In this document: positions 27,007 to 36,110 of the stretch, piece after piece
Layout of the letters: the number at the start of each line of letters is the position of its first letter
How positions within the stretch are numbered: position 1 is the first letter of the stretch
DNA from: Enhydrobacter sp.
Lineage (GTDB): Bacteria; Pseudomonadota; Alphaproteobacteria; Reyranellales; Reyranellaceae
DNA: 64,000 nt
Direction: 5' to 3'
Assembly (NCBI GenBank): GCA_026126105.1
Contig: JAHCJV010000022.1
Location: 1-64,000, forward strand
The notes under the pieces: model-generated
Database searches by the model: none
The model's input: only the letters and a program-made list of their open reading frames with translations
Told to the model about the DNA's origin: nothing
Position numbers and translations under genes: made by a program

Positions 27007-27561
27007 CTAATCCGGCAGCTCGTGGCCGCGGCCGATGTTGCGGATGACGTCGCGCAGGTTCGGCTTGGCCGCGATCAGCGCGACGCGATAGGCCTGCAGG
27101 CCGCGCATCAGTGCGCCGTTGCGCTGCAGGAGCCGGTCGGCGAACTCTACCATGCGGGTGTTGGGCCAGCCGTGCTTGCGCAGCTGGAGCAGGCGCAGGA
27201 AGGATTCCTCCTCGCGGCCGGGCGCGTGCTGGCACATCAGGATCGCCGCCGCCGCCTGCGAGCGCGATATGCCGGCATGGCAGTGTATCAGCATGTGGCT
27301 GTCCGCCTTGGCATGCGCCCGCTCGCCGAACTCGAGCAGCCGCTCGATATGTTGCGGCGTGCACGCTTCGTAGCCGGGATACTCGGCGACCACATCGTCG
27401 AAGCGGATCAGCTCGTGATCGATATCCAGGTAATCGTCGAGCGCCGGCGGACGCGGCTCGCGGGAGTCGATGATCGACAGCACGTGGCTGACACCCAGCA
27501 GGGTATGAAGCGGCAGCTCGGGGATGCCGCAGATGATGAGTTTGTGGTCGGGCAGGGGCAT
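27007..27561 (-). CDS. Protein-tyrosine-phosphatase-like protein
   Basis: A 184-residue protein with the Cys-phosphatase signature HCHAGISRSQ (Cys nucleophile, then Arg five residues on) at about residues 94-103. This fits the dual-specificity/tyrosine phosphatase fold found in many alphaproteobacteria. The general acid is probably among the Asp residues in LIRFDDVV. It lies 9 bases after the TauE/SafE gene, so the pair are likely co-transcribed, although a functional link is not obvious. Confidence 0.85.
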   Translation of the reverse strand: MPLPDHKLIICGIPELPLHTLLGVSHVLSIIDSREPRPPALDDYLDIDHELIRFDDVVAEYPGYEACTPQHIERLLEFGERAHAKADSHMLIHCHAGISRSQAAAAILMCQHAPGREEESFLRLLQLRKHGWPNTRMVEFADRLLQRNGALMRGLQAYRVALIAAKPNLRDVIRNIGRGHELPD

Positions 27562-27570
27562 GCGCCCGTT

Positions 27571-28308
27571 CTACAGCAACGCGCTCGCCATGTGCAGGCC
27601 GACGGCGAACATGCCGAAGATGAAGGCCTTGCGGAACGTCTCTGCCGACAGCCGGCGGCGCGCGTGCTGGCCGAGCCAGACGCCGACCATGGTCGGGGCG
27701 ATGGCGCCGACGCTGCCGGCGAGATTGGTGATGTGATAGGCGCCCTGCCAGGCGAGCACCACGGCCAGCATGCCGATGATGAACAGGAACATGATGCCGA
27801 GCGCCTGGACCAGCTCGTGGCGGTTCATCTCCAGCGACTGCATGTAGGGCAGGAACGGCACGGCGGCGACACCGGTGACCCCCGCCACCAGACCGCTCGC
27901 AACCCCGACCAGCGGATTGGCCCACCACTCGGCGTCGCGCGGCACGCGGGGCCGCCACGGCGTCAACGCCAGCAGCGAATAAAGCACGAGAATCACGCCG
28001 ACCCAGGCCGCCGCGCGCGGCGAGCCGAGATGGCCGAAGATCGCCGCGGCCAGTGCAATGGCCGCCATCGCCATCATCGCCATCGGTGCGAAACGCCACA
28101 TCAGCACGCGAAACCCGCCGCCGTAGAACGCCTGCCAGATGTTCGTGAATATCGTCGGCAGCACCATGATGGCGATGGCGCTCTCGAGCGGCAAGGCGAA
28201 GCTCAGGAGCCCGATGGCGATCGGCGGCATGCCCATGCCGATCGCGCCTTTGGCGAACCCGGCGATGACGAACGCAACGGCGATCACTGCAATCTGCAGG
28301 AGGGACAT
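27571..28308 (-). CDS. Sulfite exporter TauE/SafE family (TSUP) membrane protein
   Basis: A 245-residue integral membrane protein with about eight helices. The duplicated family signature is seen in GFAKGAIGMGMPPIA in the first helix pair and LVAGVTGVAAVPFLPYMQSL in the second half. Such proteins export sulfite or organosulfur anions, but the substrate here is not determined. First gene of a probable two-gene unit with the phosphatase. Confidence 0.88.
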   Translation of the reverse strand: MSLLQIAVIAVAFVIAGFAKGAIGMGMPPIAIGLLSFALPLESAIAIMVLPTIFTNIWQAFYGGGFRVLMWRFAPMAMMAMAAIALAAAIFGHLGSPRAAAWVGVILVLYSLLALTPWRPRVPRDAEWWANPLVGVASGLVAGVTGVAAVPFLPYMQSLEMNRHELVQALGIMFLFIIGMLAVVLAWQGAYHITNLAGSVGAIAPTMVGVWLGQHARRRLSAETFRKAFIFGMFAVGLHMASALL

Positions 28309-28520
28309 CAGACGGGCAGGCGGGCGAAAGTTTTCACCGGCGCGGGATAGGCTGTGTGGCGCCGGGAGGCAATGGCACGTCAGGTCGACGCTCGCATGGC
28401 GGCACTAGTTGCGGCGGCGAGTGCAAAAGCCCATAGCTTGAGTTGCGAAGGCGCGCCGCCTTCTCTAGGCTTATCGTGGGTTGAGTGGGAAGTGGCCGAG
28501 CGGCCACCATTGGGGGCTGA

Positions 28521-31502
28521 ATGGCAATTCGCAACGTTCCGGGAACATACTCCACGATCACGGCAGCCGTCGCCGCCGCGGCGGCAGGCGACACCATCCT
28601 GGTGAGCGCGCTCTATGGGGGCAACGAGTTCGTCAGTGTCACGGTCGACAGCCTGTTCTTCAATGTTCCGTTCAGCGTTCCCGGGATCAATCTGAATGCT
28701 GGAGTTGGCGTCACCACCATCATCCTGAGCGGCAACTCGTCAATTCAGGTGAACGGCAACGCCGACACCAACGTTCTCGTAGGGGACGCCGGCGCCAACC
28801 GTCTCTACGGCAATGGCGGCAACGACCTGCTTTTCGGCGGCGACGGCAACGACTGGGTGATCGGCGGTGCCGGCAACGACTACCTCGACGGTGGGGCCGG
28901 CCAGGATGTCGTGATGTACTCCGACGCGACCTCGGCCGTGACCGTCGATCTGCTGGCCGGCACGGCAACTGATGGCCTGGGCGGAACAGACACGCTCGTG
29001 AGCGTCGAGGCAATGCACGGCAGCAATTTCGCCGACACGCTGATCATGAGCAATGCTGGAGGCTATGCCTTCGGTCGCGCGGGCAACGACAAGATCACCG
29101 GCGGCATCCTGAGCGATACGATCTATGGCGGCTCGGGGGCCGACAAGATCGATGGCGGCGACGGCATCGACACGGTGAATTATTTCGACGACGGGTTCGA
29201 CAAACTCGGTCCCGGACCAAACGGCGTGACGGTCAACCTCGCTACTGGCAAGGCAAAGGATAACTGGGGGGCAACCGATACCCTGCTCAATATCGAGAAC
29301 GTCACGGGGTCCAGCAAGGCGGACACTATAACCGGCAACGGCGCGCGCAACATCCTCAACGGCGGTGCGGGTGACGACAAGCTGTACGGCGGGGACGGGA
29401 ACGACGACCTTTACGGCAGTGACGGCAATGACACGCTGACGGGCGGTCATGGCGTCAACTACTATCAGAGCAGCGCCGGTAACGATGTCTACGACGGCGG
29501 CACCGGCTACGATTTCTATTGGTGGGACAGGGCCCAGGATTTCGACACGGTCGACTATCGTTTCGGGCCCGCTGGCGGCGTCAATGTCAATCTCGCCACC
29601 GGCGCTGCAACGGATGGCCAAGGCGGCACCGATACGCTGAAGAGTATCGAGCAGGTCTATGGCTCGTCGTACAACGACGTTCTGAAAGGCGGTGGAGGCG
29701 CGCGCTTCGAGGCGTTCCGCGGCGGCGGCGGCGACGACACCATTACGGGATCAGGCAAGATCAATACGCGGGCTGACTACACCGACTCGACCGGCGGCGT
29801 CAGCATCACCTTGACTGGCGCTGCCGACGGGCTTGGCACCGTCACCGGCGGCAGCACCGGAAACGACACGCTGCGTTACATCAATCAGTTCTACGGCAGC
29901 AGCTTTGCAGACGTCTACGACGTTTCGGCCTATTCCCTTTCGATGCCGGATGCAGGTAGCGGCTTCAACGTCTTCCGCGGCGGCGGCGGCAACGACAAGA
30001 TCATCGGCAACGGCAACACGCGCCTGGACTTCGGCAGCGCGACCACCGGTATCACCTTCGATTTCAGCCGCAAGAAGGTCGGCGATGGGCAGGGTGGGAT
30101 CGATACGTTTAGCGGCGTCAGTTCCGTCGTCGCGACCGCCTTCGCCGACCTCCTGTTCGGCACCGAGAAGGGCGAGACCTTCACGGGCGGCGGCGGCGAC
30201 GACATGATCGAGGGGGGCGGTGGCTACGACGAAGCGCGCTACGATACAGGGACGAGCCCCATAACCAGCGGCGTCACGGTCAACATGGCTGCGGGAGTCG
30301 TGTCCGGCGACGCGATATACATGGGAACCGACAGCATATCAGGCATCGAGGGAATCCGCGGCAGCCTGCTCGACGACGTCTACGACGCTACTGGCTTTGC
30401 AGGCGGCGACTTTGTCGGCAGCTTCCGCGACGGCGCGCAGGTCAACGTGAACTACAACAGGTTCGCGGGCATGTCCGGGAACGACAAGATCACCGGTAAC
30501 GGCCAGACCAACCTCGACTACCGCGCGGCGTCCGCTGCAGTGACCGTCACCTTCACCGGACAAGGCAAGGGCAAGACTACTGGCATGACGGAAGGTACGG
30601 ACACCTTCACCGGTGTGTATTCGGTCAACGACACGGCATTCAACGACACGCTGACCGGCAGCGACGCCAACGTCGCGGGCTATTGGGAAGGTTTCAACCT
30701 CTCAGGAGGCAACGACACCGTCGCGGGTGGCGGCGGGAACGACTACATCAGCTACAGCGCAGCCGCCAACGCCGGCGTGACTGTGGTGTTCTCCGGCGCC
30801 GGTGCGGGCAAGGCGACGGGCAACGGCACCGACACGTTCACGGGTATCGAGTACGTCATCGGGTCTACGGAGAACGACAAGATGACCGGCGGCGCCGGCA
30901 ACGAGACGTTCGCCGGCATCGGCGGCAACGACAAGCTCGATGGCGGCGGCGGCACCGGCGATACGGTGAGCTATTTCTTCGACACCAGCGGCGTGACCGT
31001 CGACCTCACGCTCGGCCGGGCGCTGGACGGTTTTGGGGGTACCGACCAACTCTCCAACCTGGAGAACGTCACCGGTTCGACCTTCGACGACAGCATCACC
31101 GGCGACGGCGCCGCCAATCGCCTGGAAGGTCTTGCCGGCGACGATCGGCTCGACGGCAAGGCCGGCCAGGACACGCTTGCGGGCGGTGCCGGTGAGGACA
31201 CCTTCGCCTTTACCACGACCCTGGGTGCGGGCAACCTCGATACCATCGCCGATCTGATCTCGGGCACGGACCTCATCGAGCTGGATCAGTCGATCTTCGG
31301 CGCGCTCGACCTCGGCGTGCTGGCGGCAGCCGCCTTCGTGCAGGCGGCAGCCGCCACCAACACCGACCAGCACATCATCTACAACAGCAACACCGGCGTG
31401 CTCTCCTACGATGCCGACGGTAAGGGCGGCGCCGCGGCGATCGCCTTCGCGCAGCTGACCAAGGGCCAGGCGCTTGCAGCGAGCGACTTCGTGGTGGTGT
31501 GA
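28521..31502 (+). CDS. RTX-type calcium-binding repeat protein, secreted
   Basis: A 993-residue acidic, Gly/Asp/Asn-rich protein. After about 75 residues that look like the start of a beta-helix (STITAAVAAAAAGDTILVS), RTX nonapeptides appear in blocks (GGDGNDWVIGGAGNDYLDGG; GGAGDDKLYGGDGNDDLYG; GLAGDDRLDGKAGQDTLAGG). They alternate with a recurring module carrying VTVNLATG, GTDTL and ENVTGS-like motifs. The last 100 residues (from GEDTFAF) have the low-charge form of a type I secretion signal and end in ASDFVVV. There is no N-terminal signal. No type I transporter genes are adjacent. Probable extracellular or surface protein; activity unknown. Confidence 0.88.
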   Translation: MAIRNVPGTYSTITAAVAAAAAGDTILVSALYGGNEFVSVTVDSLFFNVPFSVPGINLNAGVGVTTIILSGNSSIQVNGNADTNVLVGDAGANRLYGNGGNDLLFGGDGNDWVIGGAGNDYLDGGAGQDVVMYSDATSAVTVDLLAGTATDGLGGTDTLVSVEAMHGSNFADTLIMSNAGGYAFGRAGNDKITGGILSDTIYGGSGADKIDGGDGIDTVNYFDDGFDKLGPGPNGVTVNLATGKAKDNWGATDTLLNIENVTGSSKADTITGNGARNILNGGAGDDKLYGGDGNDDLYGSDGNDTLTGGHGVNYYQSSAGNDVYDGGTGYDFYWWDRAQDFDTVDYRFGPAGGVNVNLATGAATDGQGGTDTLKSIEQVYGSSYNDVLKGGGGARFEAFRGGGGDDTITGSGKINTRADYTDSTGGVSITLTGAADGLGTVTGGSTGNDTLRYINQFYGSSFADVYDVSAYSLSMPDAGSGFNVFRGGGGNDKIIGNGNTRLDFGSATTGITFDFSRKKVGDGQGGIDTFSGVSSVVATAFADLLFGTEKGETFTGGGGDDMIEGGGGYDEARYDTGTSPITSGVTVNMAAGVVSGDAIYMGTDSISGIEGIRGSLLDDVYDATGFAGGDFVGSFRDGAQVNVNYNRFAGMSGNDKITGNGQTNLDYRAASAAVTVTFTGQGKGKTTGMTEGTDTFTGVYSVNDTAFNDTLTGSDANVAGYWEGFNLSGGNDTVAGGGGNDYISYSAAANAGVTVVFSGAGAGKATGNGTDTFTGIEYVIGSTENDKMTGGAGNETFAGIGGNDKLDGGGGTGDTVSYFFDTSGVTVDLTLGRALDGFGGTDQLSNLENVTGSTFDDSITGDGAANRLEGLAGDDRLDGKAGQDTLAGGAGEDTFAFTTTLGAGNLDTIADLISGTDLIELDQSIFGALDLGVLAAAAFVQAAAATNTDQHIIYNSNTGVLSYDADGKGGAAAIAFAQLTKGQALAASDFVVV

Positions 31503-31520
31503 TCGGGGGGAGGGAAGGCG

Positions 31521-32495
31521 TCAGCCCATGATCCTGGCGGCGAACGCGTCGAATGCCTGCCAGAAGCGGGCGCGCAAGTCGTCGGTTTCCATCATGATCT
31601 CGTGCTTCGCCTCCGCTATCGTCACGTGCTCGGCCCGTCGAAGGCGTGCGGCGACGGGGCCATGGCTTGCCGGATCGACGATCTGGTCCTGACCTGCGGT
31701 GAGCAGGAGAGTCGGCAGGTCGATGCGTTCGAGATAGCCCGGCACGAGAGATGCGGTCATCGAGCGTGCTGCCTGGCGGGCCCAGCCCACCGTCGGGCCG
31801 CCCAGCGACAGGCGCCGGTCGGCTGCGAACCAGGCCTCGGTGAAGCGGTAGCGCCGCTCGTCGTGCGTGACGAAGTTGGCGGCGAAGTCGCGCGCCAGGA
31901 ACTGGAACGGGCCTGTGCCAAACAGGTAGCGATGATCCATCGCCGCGATTTCCGGCATCAGCATCAGCATCGAGCGCAGGAAACGCTCGCGATGCAGGCC
32001 GGTCATCGGCGAAACGATCGTGGCGGCCGCCAGGGGGCCGGGTCCGTGCTCGGCCAGATATCGCAGCGCGACGTGTCCGCCCATCGAATGACAGAGGGCC
32101 ATGACCGGCTGCATCGCATCGGGCGCCACGATCGTCTCGAGGAAAATCTTCAGATCCGCAACGTAGGTGGCGAAGGTGTCTATATGTCCCGCGTCGTGCT
32201 CGGGCAGGAGGCGGTCGCTCAATCCCTGTCCGCGCCAGTCCATTGCGGCCACAGAATAGCCACGCTCAAGCAACTCGCCGATCACCTCGGAGGCGTACTT
32301 CTCGATGAACTCGCCACGGCCGGTCAGCACGACCACAGTGCCTCGCGCTGTTCCGGGGGCGTCCCACCGGGCATAGCGCAACAGCGCGTTCCCGCCTGAG
32401 GGCAGCCAAGCATAATGATCGGCCGCGCGGTAAGTTGCGGCCACCTCTGGCGGGACGGCGGCGGGAGCGGGCGAGTGTTGATCGGTGTCCGACAT
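31521..32495 (-). CDS. Alpha/beta hydrolase, lysophospholipase (PldB)-like
   Basis: A serine hydrolase of about 324 residues. VVVLTGRGEFIEKY (oxyanion region) and AMDWRGQGLS are typical of the monoacylglycerol lipase/lysophospholipase group. The nucleophile is the Ser in ALCHSMGGHVAL, the Asp is in TAGQDQIVD, and the His in EAKHEIMMETD. I chose the ATG at 32495; an in-frame ATG six codons upstream (32513) is also possible, and neither has a strong ribosome-binding site. Probably cytoplasmic, acting on lysophospholipid or monoacylglycerol. Confidence 0.86.
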   Translation of the reverse strand: MSDTDQHSPAPAAVPPEVAATYRAADHYAWLPSGGNALLRYARWDAPGTARGTVVVLTGRGEFIEKYASEVIGELLERGYSVAAMDWRGQGLSDRLLPEHDAGHIDTFATYVADLKIFLETIVAPDAMQPVMALCHSMGGHVALRYLAEHGPGPLAAATIVSPMTGLHRERFLRSMLMLMPEIAAMDHRYLFGTGPFQFLARDFAANFVTHDERRYRFTEAWFAADRRLSLGGPTVGWARQAARSMTASLVPGYLERIDLPTLLLTAGQDQIVDPASHGPVAARLRRAEHVTIAEAKHEIMMETDDLRARFWQAFDAFAARIMG

Positions 32496-32538
32496 GCAGC
32501 GTGACTTTGACATTTTGGCCACGATTGCGCGCCGTCTC

Positions 32539-32567
32539 TTTACCGACTTGCAGCCCACCGCTATAGA
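32539..32567 (+). promoter_or_regulatory. Candidate sigma-70-type promoter of the glucan synthase operon
   Basis: TTTACC (32539-32544) and TATAGA (32562-32567) are separated by 17 bases, each matching the consensus at four of six positions. They sit in the 222-base divergent gap before the gene at 32718. The leader would be about 145 bases. This is a weak call by eye. Confidence 0.3.
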
Positions 32568-32717
32568 TCGCCATGGCCGCCGCGTGGTTTTCGGCTCGCC
32601 GCTCGAGTCGATTCGCCCAGGCTTGCAAAGACGATCGTCTCTGCAGGTGCGAGGCCACACTGACCGTCGAGTGCGAGCGTTGATCGCCGGGGAGTATGCC
32701 GGAGCGATCGCTTGTTA

Positions 32718-35510
32718 ATGGTCCGTTTGGGGCTGATCCTGATCCTTGCAGCGACAGCGACCGTCGCCGGTTGGCGATTGCTGGACCGTCACATTTCCGC
32801 CGCCGATGTCGAACTGCCTCTTCAGGGCGTGACGTACGCCCCATGGGGGAAGGACCAGGATCCGATCTCCGCGAAGGCCAGCGGTGTCTTCAGCTTCCTG
32901 CGCACTGCCATCAACGACGAGCCGGTACCGGTGGTCAAGCCGCGCCGGGAACAGGTCGAGCGCGACTTCGCGATGCTGGCCGGCAAGGTCGGCTCCATCC
33001 GCACTTATCGCACCACCGATGGCGGCGACTACATGCCTGAGATTGCTGCCCGGCTCGGGTTGAAGCTGGTCCCCGGCGCGTGGATCTACAGTCCCGCCGA
33101 GGCCAAGCTGCAGTTCGGTCGTGAGGCAAGCGAGGTCAATGCCGAGGAGACGCGCGCGCTGATCCGCATGGCCAACCAGAACCCGAGCATCGAGCGCGTA
33201 CTGGTCGGCAACGAGAACATCCTGCGCTGGGACGGCCAGAAAGATCTGCGCGATCCGCACGCAACCAGCCCAGCACAGCTCATTCGCGAGATCCGGAACG
33301 TCAAGCGCAACGTCAAGGTTCCGGTCAGCACCTCGGAGCCCTGGCACGTCTGGCTGAATTACCCGGAACTGGCGAAAGAGGTCGATTATCTTGCCGTGCA
33401 CGTCCTGCCCTACTGGGACGAGCAGTCGAGCGAAGCGCCGCTCGATTACCTCAAGGACAAGATCGGCCAGCTGCGCAAGGCCTATCCGAACAAGAACATC
33501 GTCGTCACCGAGGTAGGATGGCCGTCGAACGGCGCCGAGCGGCGCAGCCCGGCGACCGGACTCATCAAGCGGGCAACGCCGGCAGAGCAGGCCAAGAATG
33601 TTCGCGACATGGTCGCCTGGCTGAAGGCCCAGAACATCCAGTACTTCGTGGTCGAGGCGATCGATCAACCGTGGAAGTCCTATGACCTCGAAGGCAAGGC
33701 CGGCGGCTACTGGGGTTTGTGGAACGCCGACCGAGAGCAGAAGTTCGCGTGGACCGGGCCGATCGAGACCTTTCCGCAATGGTGGATCTACGCTGCCTGG
33801 TCGCTCGCCGCCGCGCTGCCGGTGATGTTGGTCTTCCTGTGGTATTGGTCGGGCCTGCGTCCTGTCGGACAGCTGGCGTTCTGCGGTCTCGTCACGCTGT
33901 CGACCAGTGCCGTCGCCTACGGCGCATCGGTGGCCGCCGGGACCTACATGGTGACCGGCGAGATGGTCGGCTGGGGCGTGCTGGCCTTCTTCCTCGTGTT
34001 GAGCCTCGCCATGGCGCTGGCGCAGGCGCTCGAGCTGGTCGAGACGATCTGGCGCCGTCGATGGGCCCGCGAGGCCTTGCCGGCTGCCGAGATGATCGTG
34101 CGCCAGCCGGCCGACCGGCGCTGGCCCAAGGTCTCGATCCACGTCGCTATCTGTAATGAGCCGCCGGCGATGGTCATCCAGACCATCGAATCGCTGGCTG
34201 CCGTCGACTATCCCAACCTCGAAGTCATCGTCATAGACAACAACACCAAGGATCCTGCCGTTTGGCGCCCGGTGCAGGAATACTGCGCCCAGCTCGGCGA
34301 GCGCTTCAAGTTCTTCCATTTCGACGTCATGAAAGGCTTCAAGGCCGGCGCGCTGAACTACGTGCTGAGCCAGACCGCGCCCGACGCCGAGGTGATCGGC
34401 GTGATAGACAGCGACTATATGGTGCGCCCCGACTGGCTGAAGGGCGTCGTGCCGTATTTCGACGACCCCAAGATTGCCTACGTGCAGTGCCCGCAGGACC
34501 ACCGCGACTGGACCGGGGACCGTTTCAAGGAAATGCTCAACTGGGAATATGCGGGGTTCTTCGACATCGGCATGTGCCTTCGCAACGAGTACGACGCCAT
34601 CATCCAGCACGGCACGATGACGCTGGTGCGGCGGTCCTGCATGGAGGAGATGGACGGCTGGGCGACCTGGTGCATCACCGAGGACACCGAGCTCGGCCTG
34701 CGGCTGATGGAGAAGGGCTACGGCGCGATGTACAGCCGCGAGCGCTTCGGCCACGGCCTGACGCCCGACCATTTCGCCGGCTACAAGAAACAGCGCTTCC
34801 GCTGGGCCTACGGCGCCATGCAGATCATGAAGGCGCATGCCGGCAAGATGTTCTTCGGCGATACCCGGCTCACCTTCTGGCAGAAATACCATTTCGTCGC
34901 CGGCTGGCTGCCGTGGTTTGCCGATGCGCTGAACCTGATCTTTACCTGGGCAGGGCTTGCCTGGGTGCTGGCGGTGCTCGTGCCGCCGCTGTTCGGCATC
35001 AAGCCGGTCGGCCTGCCGCCGGCCGAGTTCATCATACCGACCATTGGCATCTTTATCTTCAAGCTCGTCTATTCGTTCGGTCTTTACGCAGACCGGGTCA
35101 AGTGCACCTTCCGTCAGAGCCTCGGGGCCTCGCTGGCCGGACTTGCGCTCACCTACACGGTGGGCCGTGCGGTGATCTACGGCCTGGCGACGAGCCGTTT
35201 GCCTTTCATGCGCACGCCCAAGATGGACGAGCGCGCCACGCTCGGCATGGCGCTCGGCATGGCTCGCGGGGAGGCCGTGCTCACGGCGCTGCTGTGGCTC
35301 GCGGCCGTGGTGCTGTGGACCCGCGTCGGGGCGATCGACCCCGAAGGGCGGCTGTGGGCGATGTTCATGGTGGTTCAATCTCTGCCCTATGCAGCAGCGG
35401 TTTTCGTATCGTTGGTCAACGCCCTCGAGCAGATGCGCCACGCGCGGGCGGTTTTCGAAACTGACCCGGCTCCCGCGGTTGCCGCGGGGGCGATGCAGCC
35501 CGCACAATAG
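32718..35510 (+). CDS. ndvB: NdvB-like beta-glucan synthase (GH17-like domain fused to GT2 glycosyltransferase)
   Basis: A 930-residue membrane protein. After one N-terminal helix, residues about 35-345 form a GH17-like glucanase/transglycosylase domain, with acid Glu in LVGNENILRW (about 166) and nucleophile Glu in VVTEVGWPSNG (about 265). Helices follow, then a GT2 domain (about 470-740): ICNEPPAMV, VIDNNTKD, VIDSDYM, TEDTELGLRLMEKG and the KKQRFRWAYG motif. Several helices close it. This is the arrangement of Bradyrhizobium and Pseudomonas NdvB, which make cyclic beta-1,3-type glucans for osmotic adaptation, symbiosis or biofilm. The ATG at 32718 is used; a TTG at 32712 has better spacing to GGAG. 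A PmtA-like gene follows after 3 bases. Confidence 0.8.
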   Translation: MVRLGLILILAATATVAGWRLLDRHISAADVELPLQGVTYAPWGKDQDPISAKASGVFSFLRTAINDEPVPVVKPRREQVERDFAMLAGKVGSIRTYRTTDGGDYMPEIAARLGLKLVPGAWIYSPAEAKLQFGREASEVNAEETRALIRMANQNPSIERVLVGNENILRWDGQKDLRDPHATSPAQLIREIRNVKRNVKVPVSTSEPWHVWLNYPELAKEVDYLAVHVLPYWDEQSSEAPLDYLKDKIGQLRKAYPNKNIVVTEVGWPSNGAERRSPATGLIKRATPAEQAKNVRDMVAWLKAQNIQYFVVEAIDQPWKSYDLEGKAGGYWGLWNADREQKFAWTGPIETFPQWWIYAAWSLAAALPVMLVFLWYWSGLRPVGQLAFCGLVTLSTSAVAYGASVAAGTYMVTGEMVGWGVLAFFLVLSLAMALAQALELVETIWRRRWAREALPAAEMIVRQPADRRWPKVSIHVAICNEPPAMVIQTIESLAAVDYPNLEVIVIDNNTKDPAVWRPVQEYCAQLGERFKFFHFDVMKGFKAGALNYVLSQTAPDAEVIGVIDSDYMVRPDWLKGVVPYFDDPKIAYVQCPQDHRDWTGDRFKEMLNWEYAGFFDIGMCLRNEYDAIIQHGTMTLVRRSCMEEMDGWATWCITEDTELGLRLMEKGYGAMYSRERFGHGLTPDHFAGYKKQRFRWAYGAMQIMKAHAGKMFFGDTRLTFWQKYHFVAGWLPWFADALNLIFTWAGLAWVLAVLVPPLFGIKPVGLPPAEFIIPTIGIFIFKLVYSFGLYADRVKCTFRQSLGASLAGLALTYTVGRAVIYGLATSRLPFMRTPKMDERATLGMALGMARGEAVLTALLWLAAVVLWTRVGAIDPEGRLWAMFMVVQSLPYAAAVFVSLVNALEQMRHARAVFETDPAPAVAAGAMQPAQ

Positions 35511-35513
35511 ATC

Positions 35514-36110
35514 ATGCCCCTAGCCGAGCCCGCCGGCACCGCCCTTTTCCTGAAGCGCTGGTTGCGTCGTCCCCTCGCCATGGGGGCGGTGATGCCGAGC
35601 GGTCGCCTGCTTGCCGAGGCCCTGGCCCAGACGACGCTGTCAGCGATCCAAGGCCGCGAGGGGCACGTGATCGAGCTCGGTGCCGGCACAGGCGAGGTTA
35701 CCAAGGCATTGCTGGCTGCCGGCATCCCCGCCGACCGGCTGGTGCTGCTGGAGCGCGATCCGGAACTTGCCGCCTTTCTGCGGCGGCATTTTCGCGGACC
35801 CAAGATCATCGAGGGCGACGCGGCCCGCCTGTCTCGGTTGTTGGCGACGCATGGGATCGGCAAGGTCGCCGCCGTCGTCTCGGGCCTGCCGCTGCTGTCG
35901 CTTCCCAACGATGTCGTGACGGGAATAGTCAACGGCGTGTTCGAGACATTGCCGCGGGGGGCGGCGCTGGTGCAGTTCACCTACGGACCCTCGCCACCGG
36001 TGCCGCGCCGCCTGCGTACGAGCCTCCGCCTGGTCGCCGCCCGCGGCCGACGCATATGGCGCAACGTGCCGCCGGCGGTCGTCTGGACCTTTCGAAAGTC
36101 TGGCGCTTGA
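35514..36110 (+). CDS. SAM-dependent methyltransferase, phospholipid N-methyltransferase (PmtA)-like
   Basis: A 198-residue class I methyltransferase: LKRWLRRPLAMGAVMPSGRLLAE at the N terminus is a typical PmtA membrane-associating start, followed by the SAM loop VIELGAGTGEVTKALL, LLERDPELAAF and VVSGLPLLSLP. PmtA methylates phosphatidylethanolamine towards phosphatidylcholine; this protein may do that or methylate another lipid. It starts 3 bases after the glucan synthase stop, so it belongs to the same operon and links envelope lipid and glucan production by position. Confidence 0.8.
   Translation: MPLAEPAGTALFLKRWLRRPLAMGAVMPSGRLLAEALAQTTLSAIQGREGHVIELGAGTGEVTKALLAAGIPADRLVLLERDPELAAFLRRHFRGPKIIEGDAARLSRLLATHGIGKVAAVVSGLPLLSLPNDVVTGIVNGVFETLPRGAALVQFTYGPSPPVPRRLRTSLRLVAARGRRIWRNVPPAVVWTFRKSGA

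Noticed and set aside
28447..28463. A 7-bp hairpin (GAAGGCG, 3-base loop, CGCCTTC) 58 bases before the RTX gene.
   Set aside because: No T-run follows on either strand and no clear promoter is placed around it; too short to call a regulator or terminator.
28740..29621. Long minus-strand frame under the RTX gene.
   Set aside because: It mirrors the repeat structure of the RTX coding strand and shows no independent protein features.
32715..35507. A 930-codon minus-strand frame opposite the glucan synthase.
   Set aside because: Its His/Arg/Asp-rich sequence is the usual antisense artefact; the plus-strand protein has complete GH17 and GT2 active sites.
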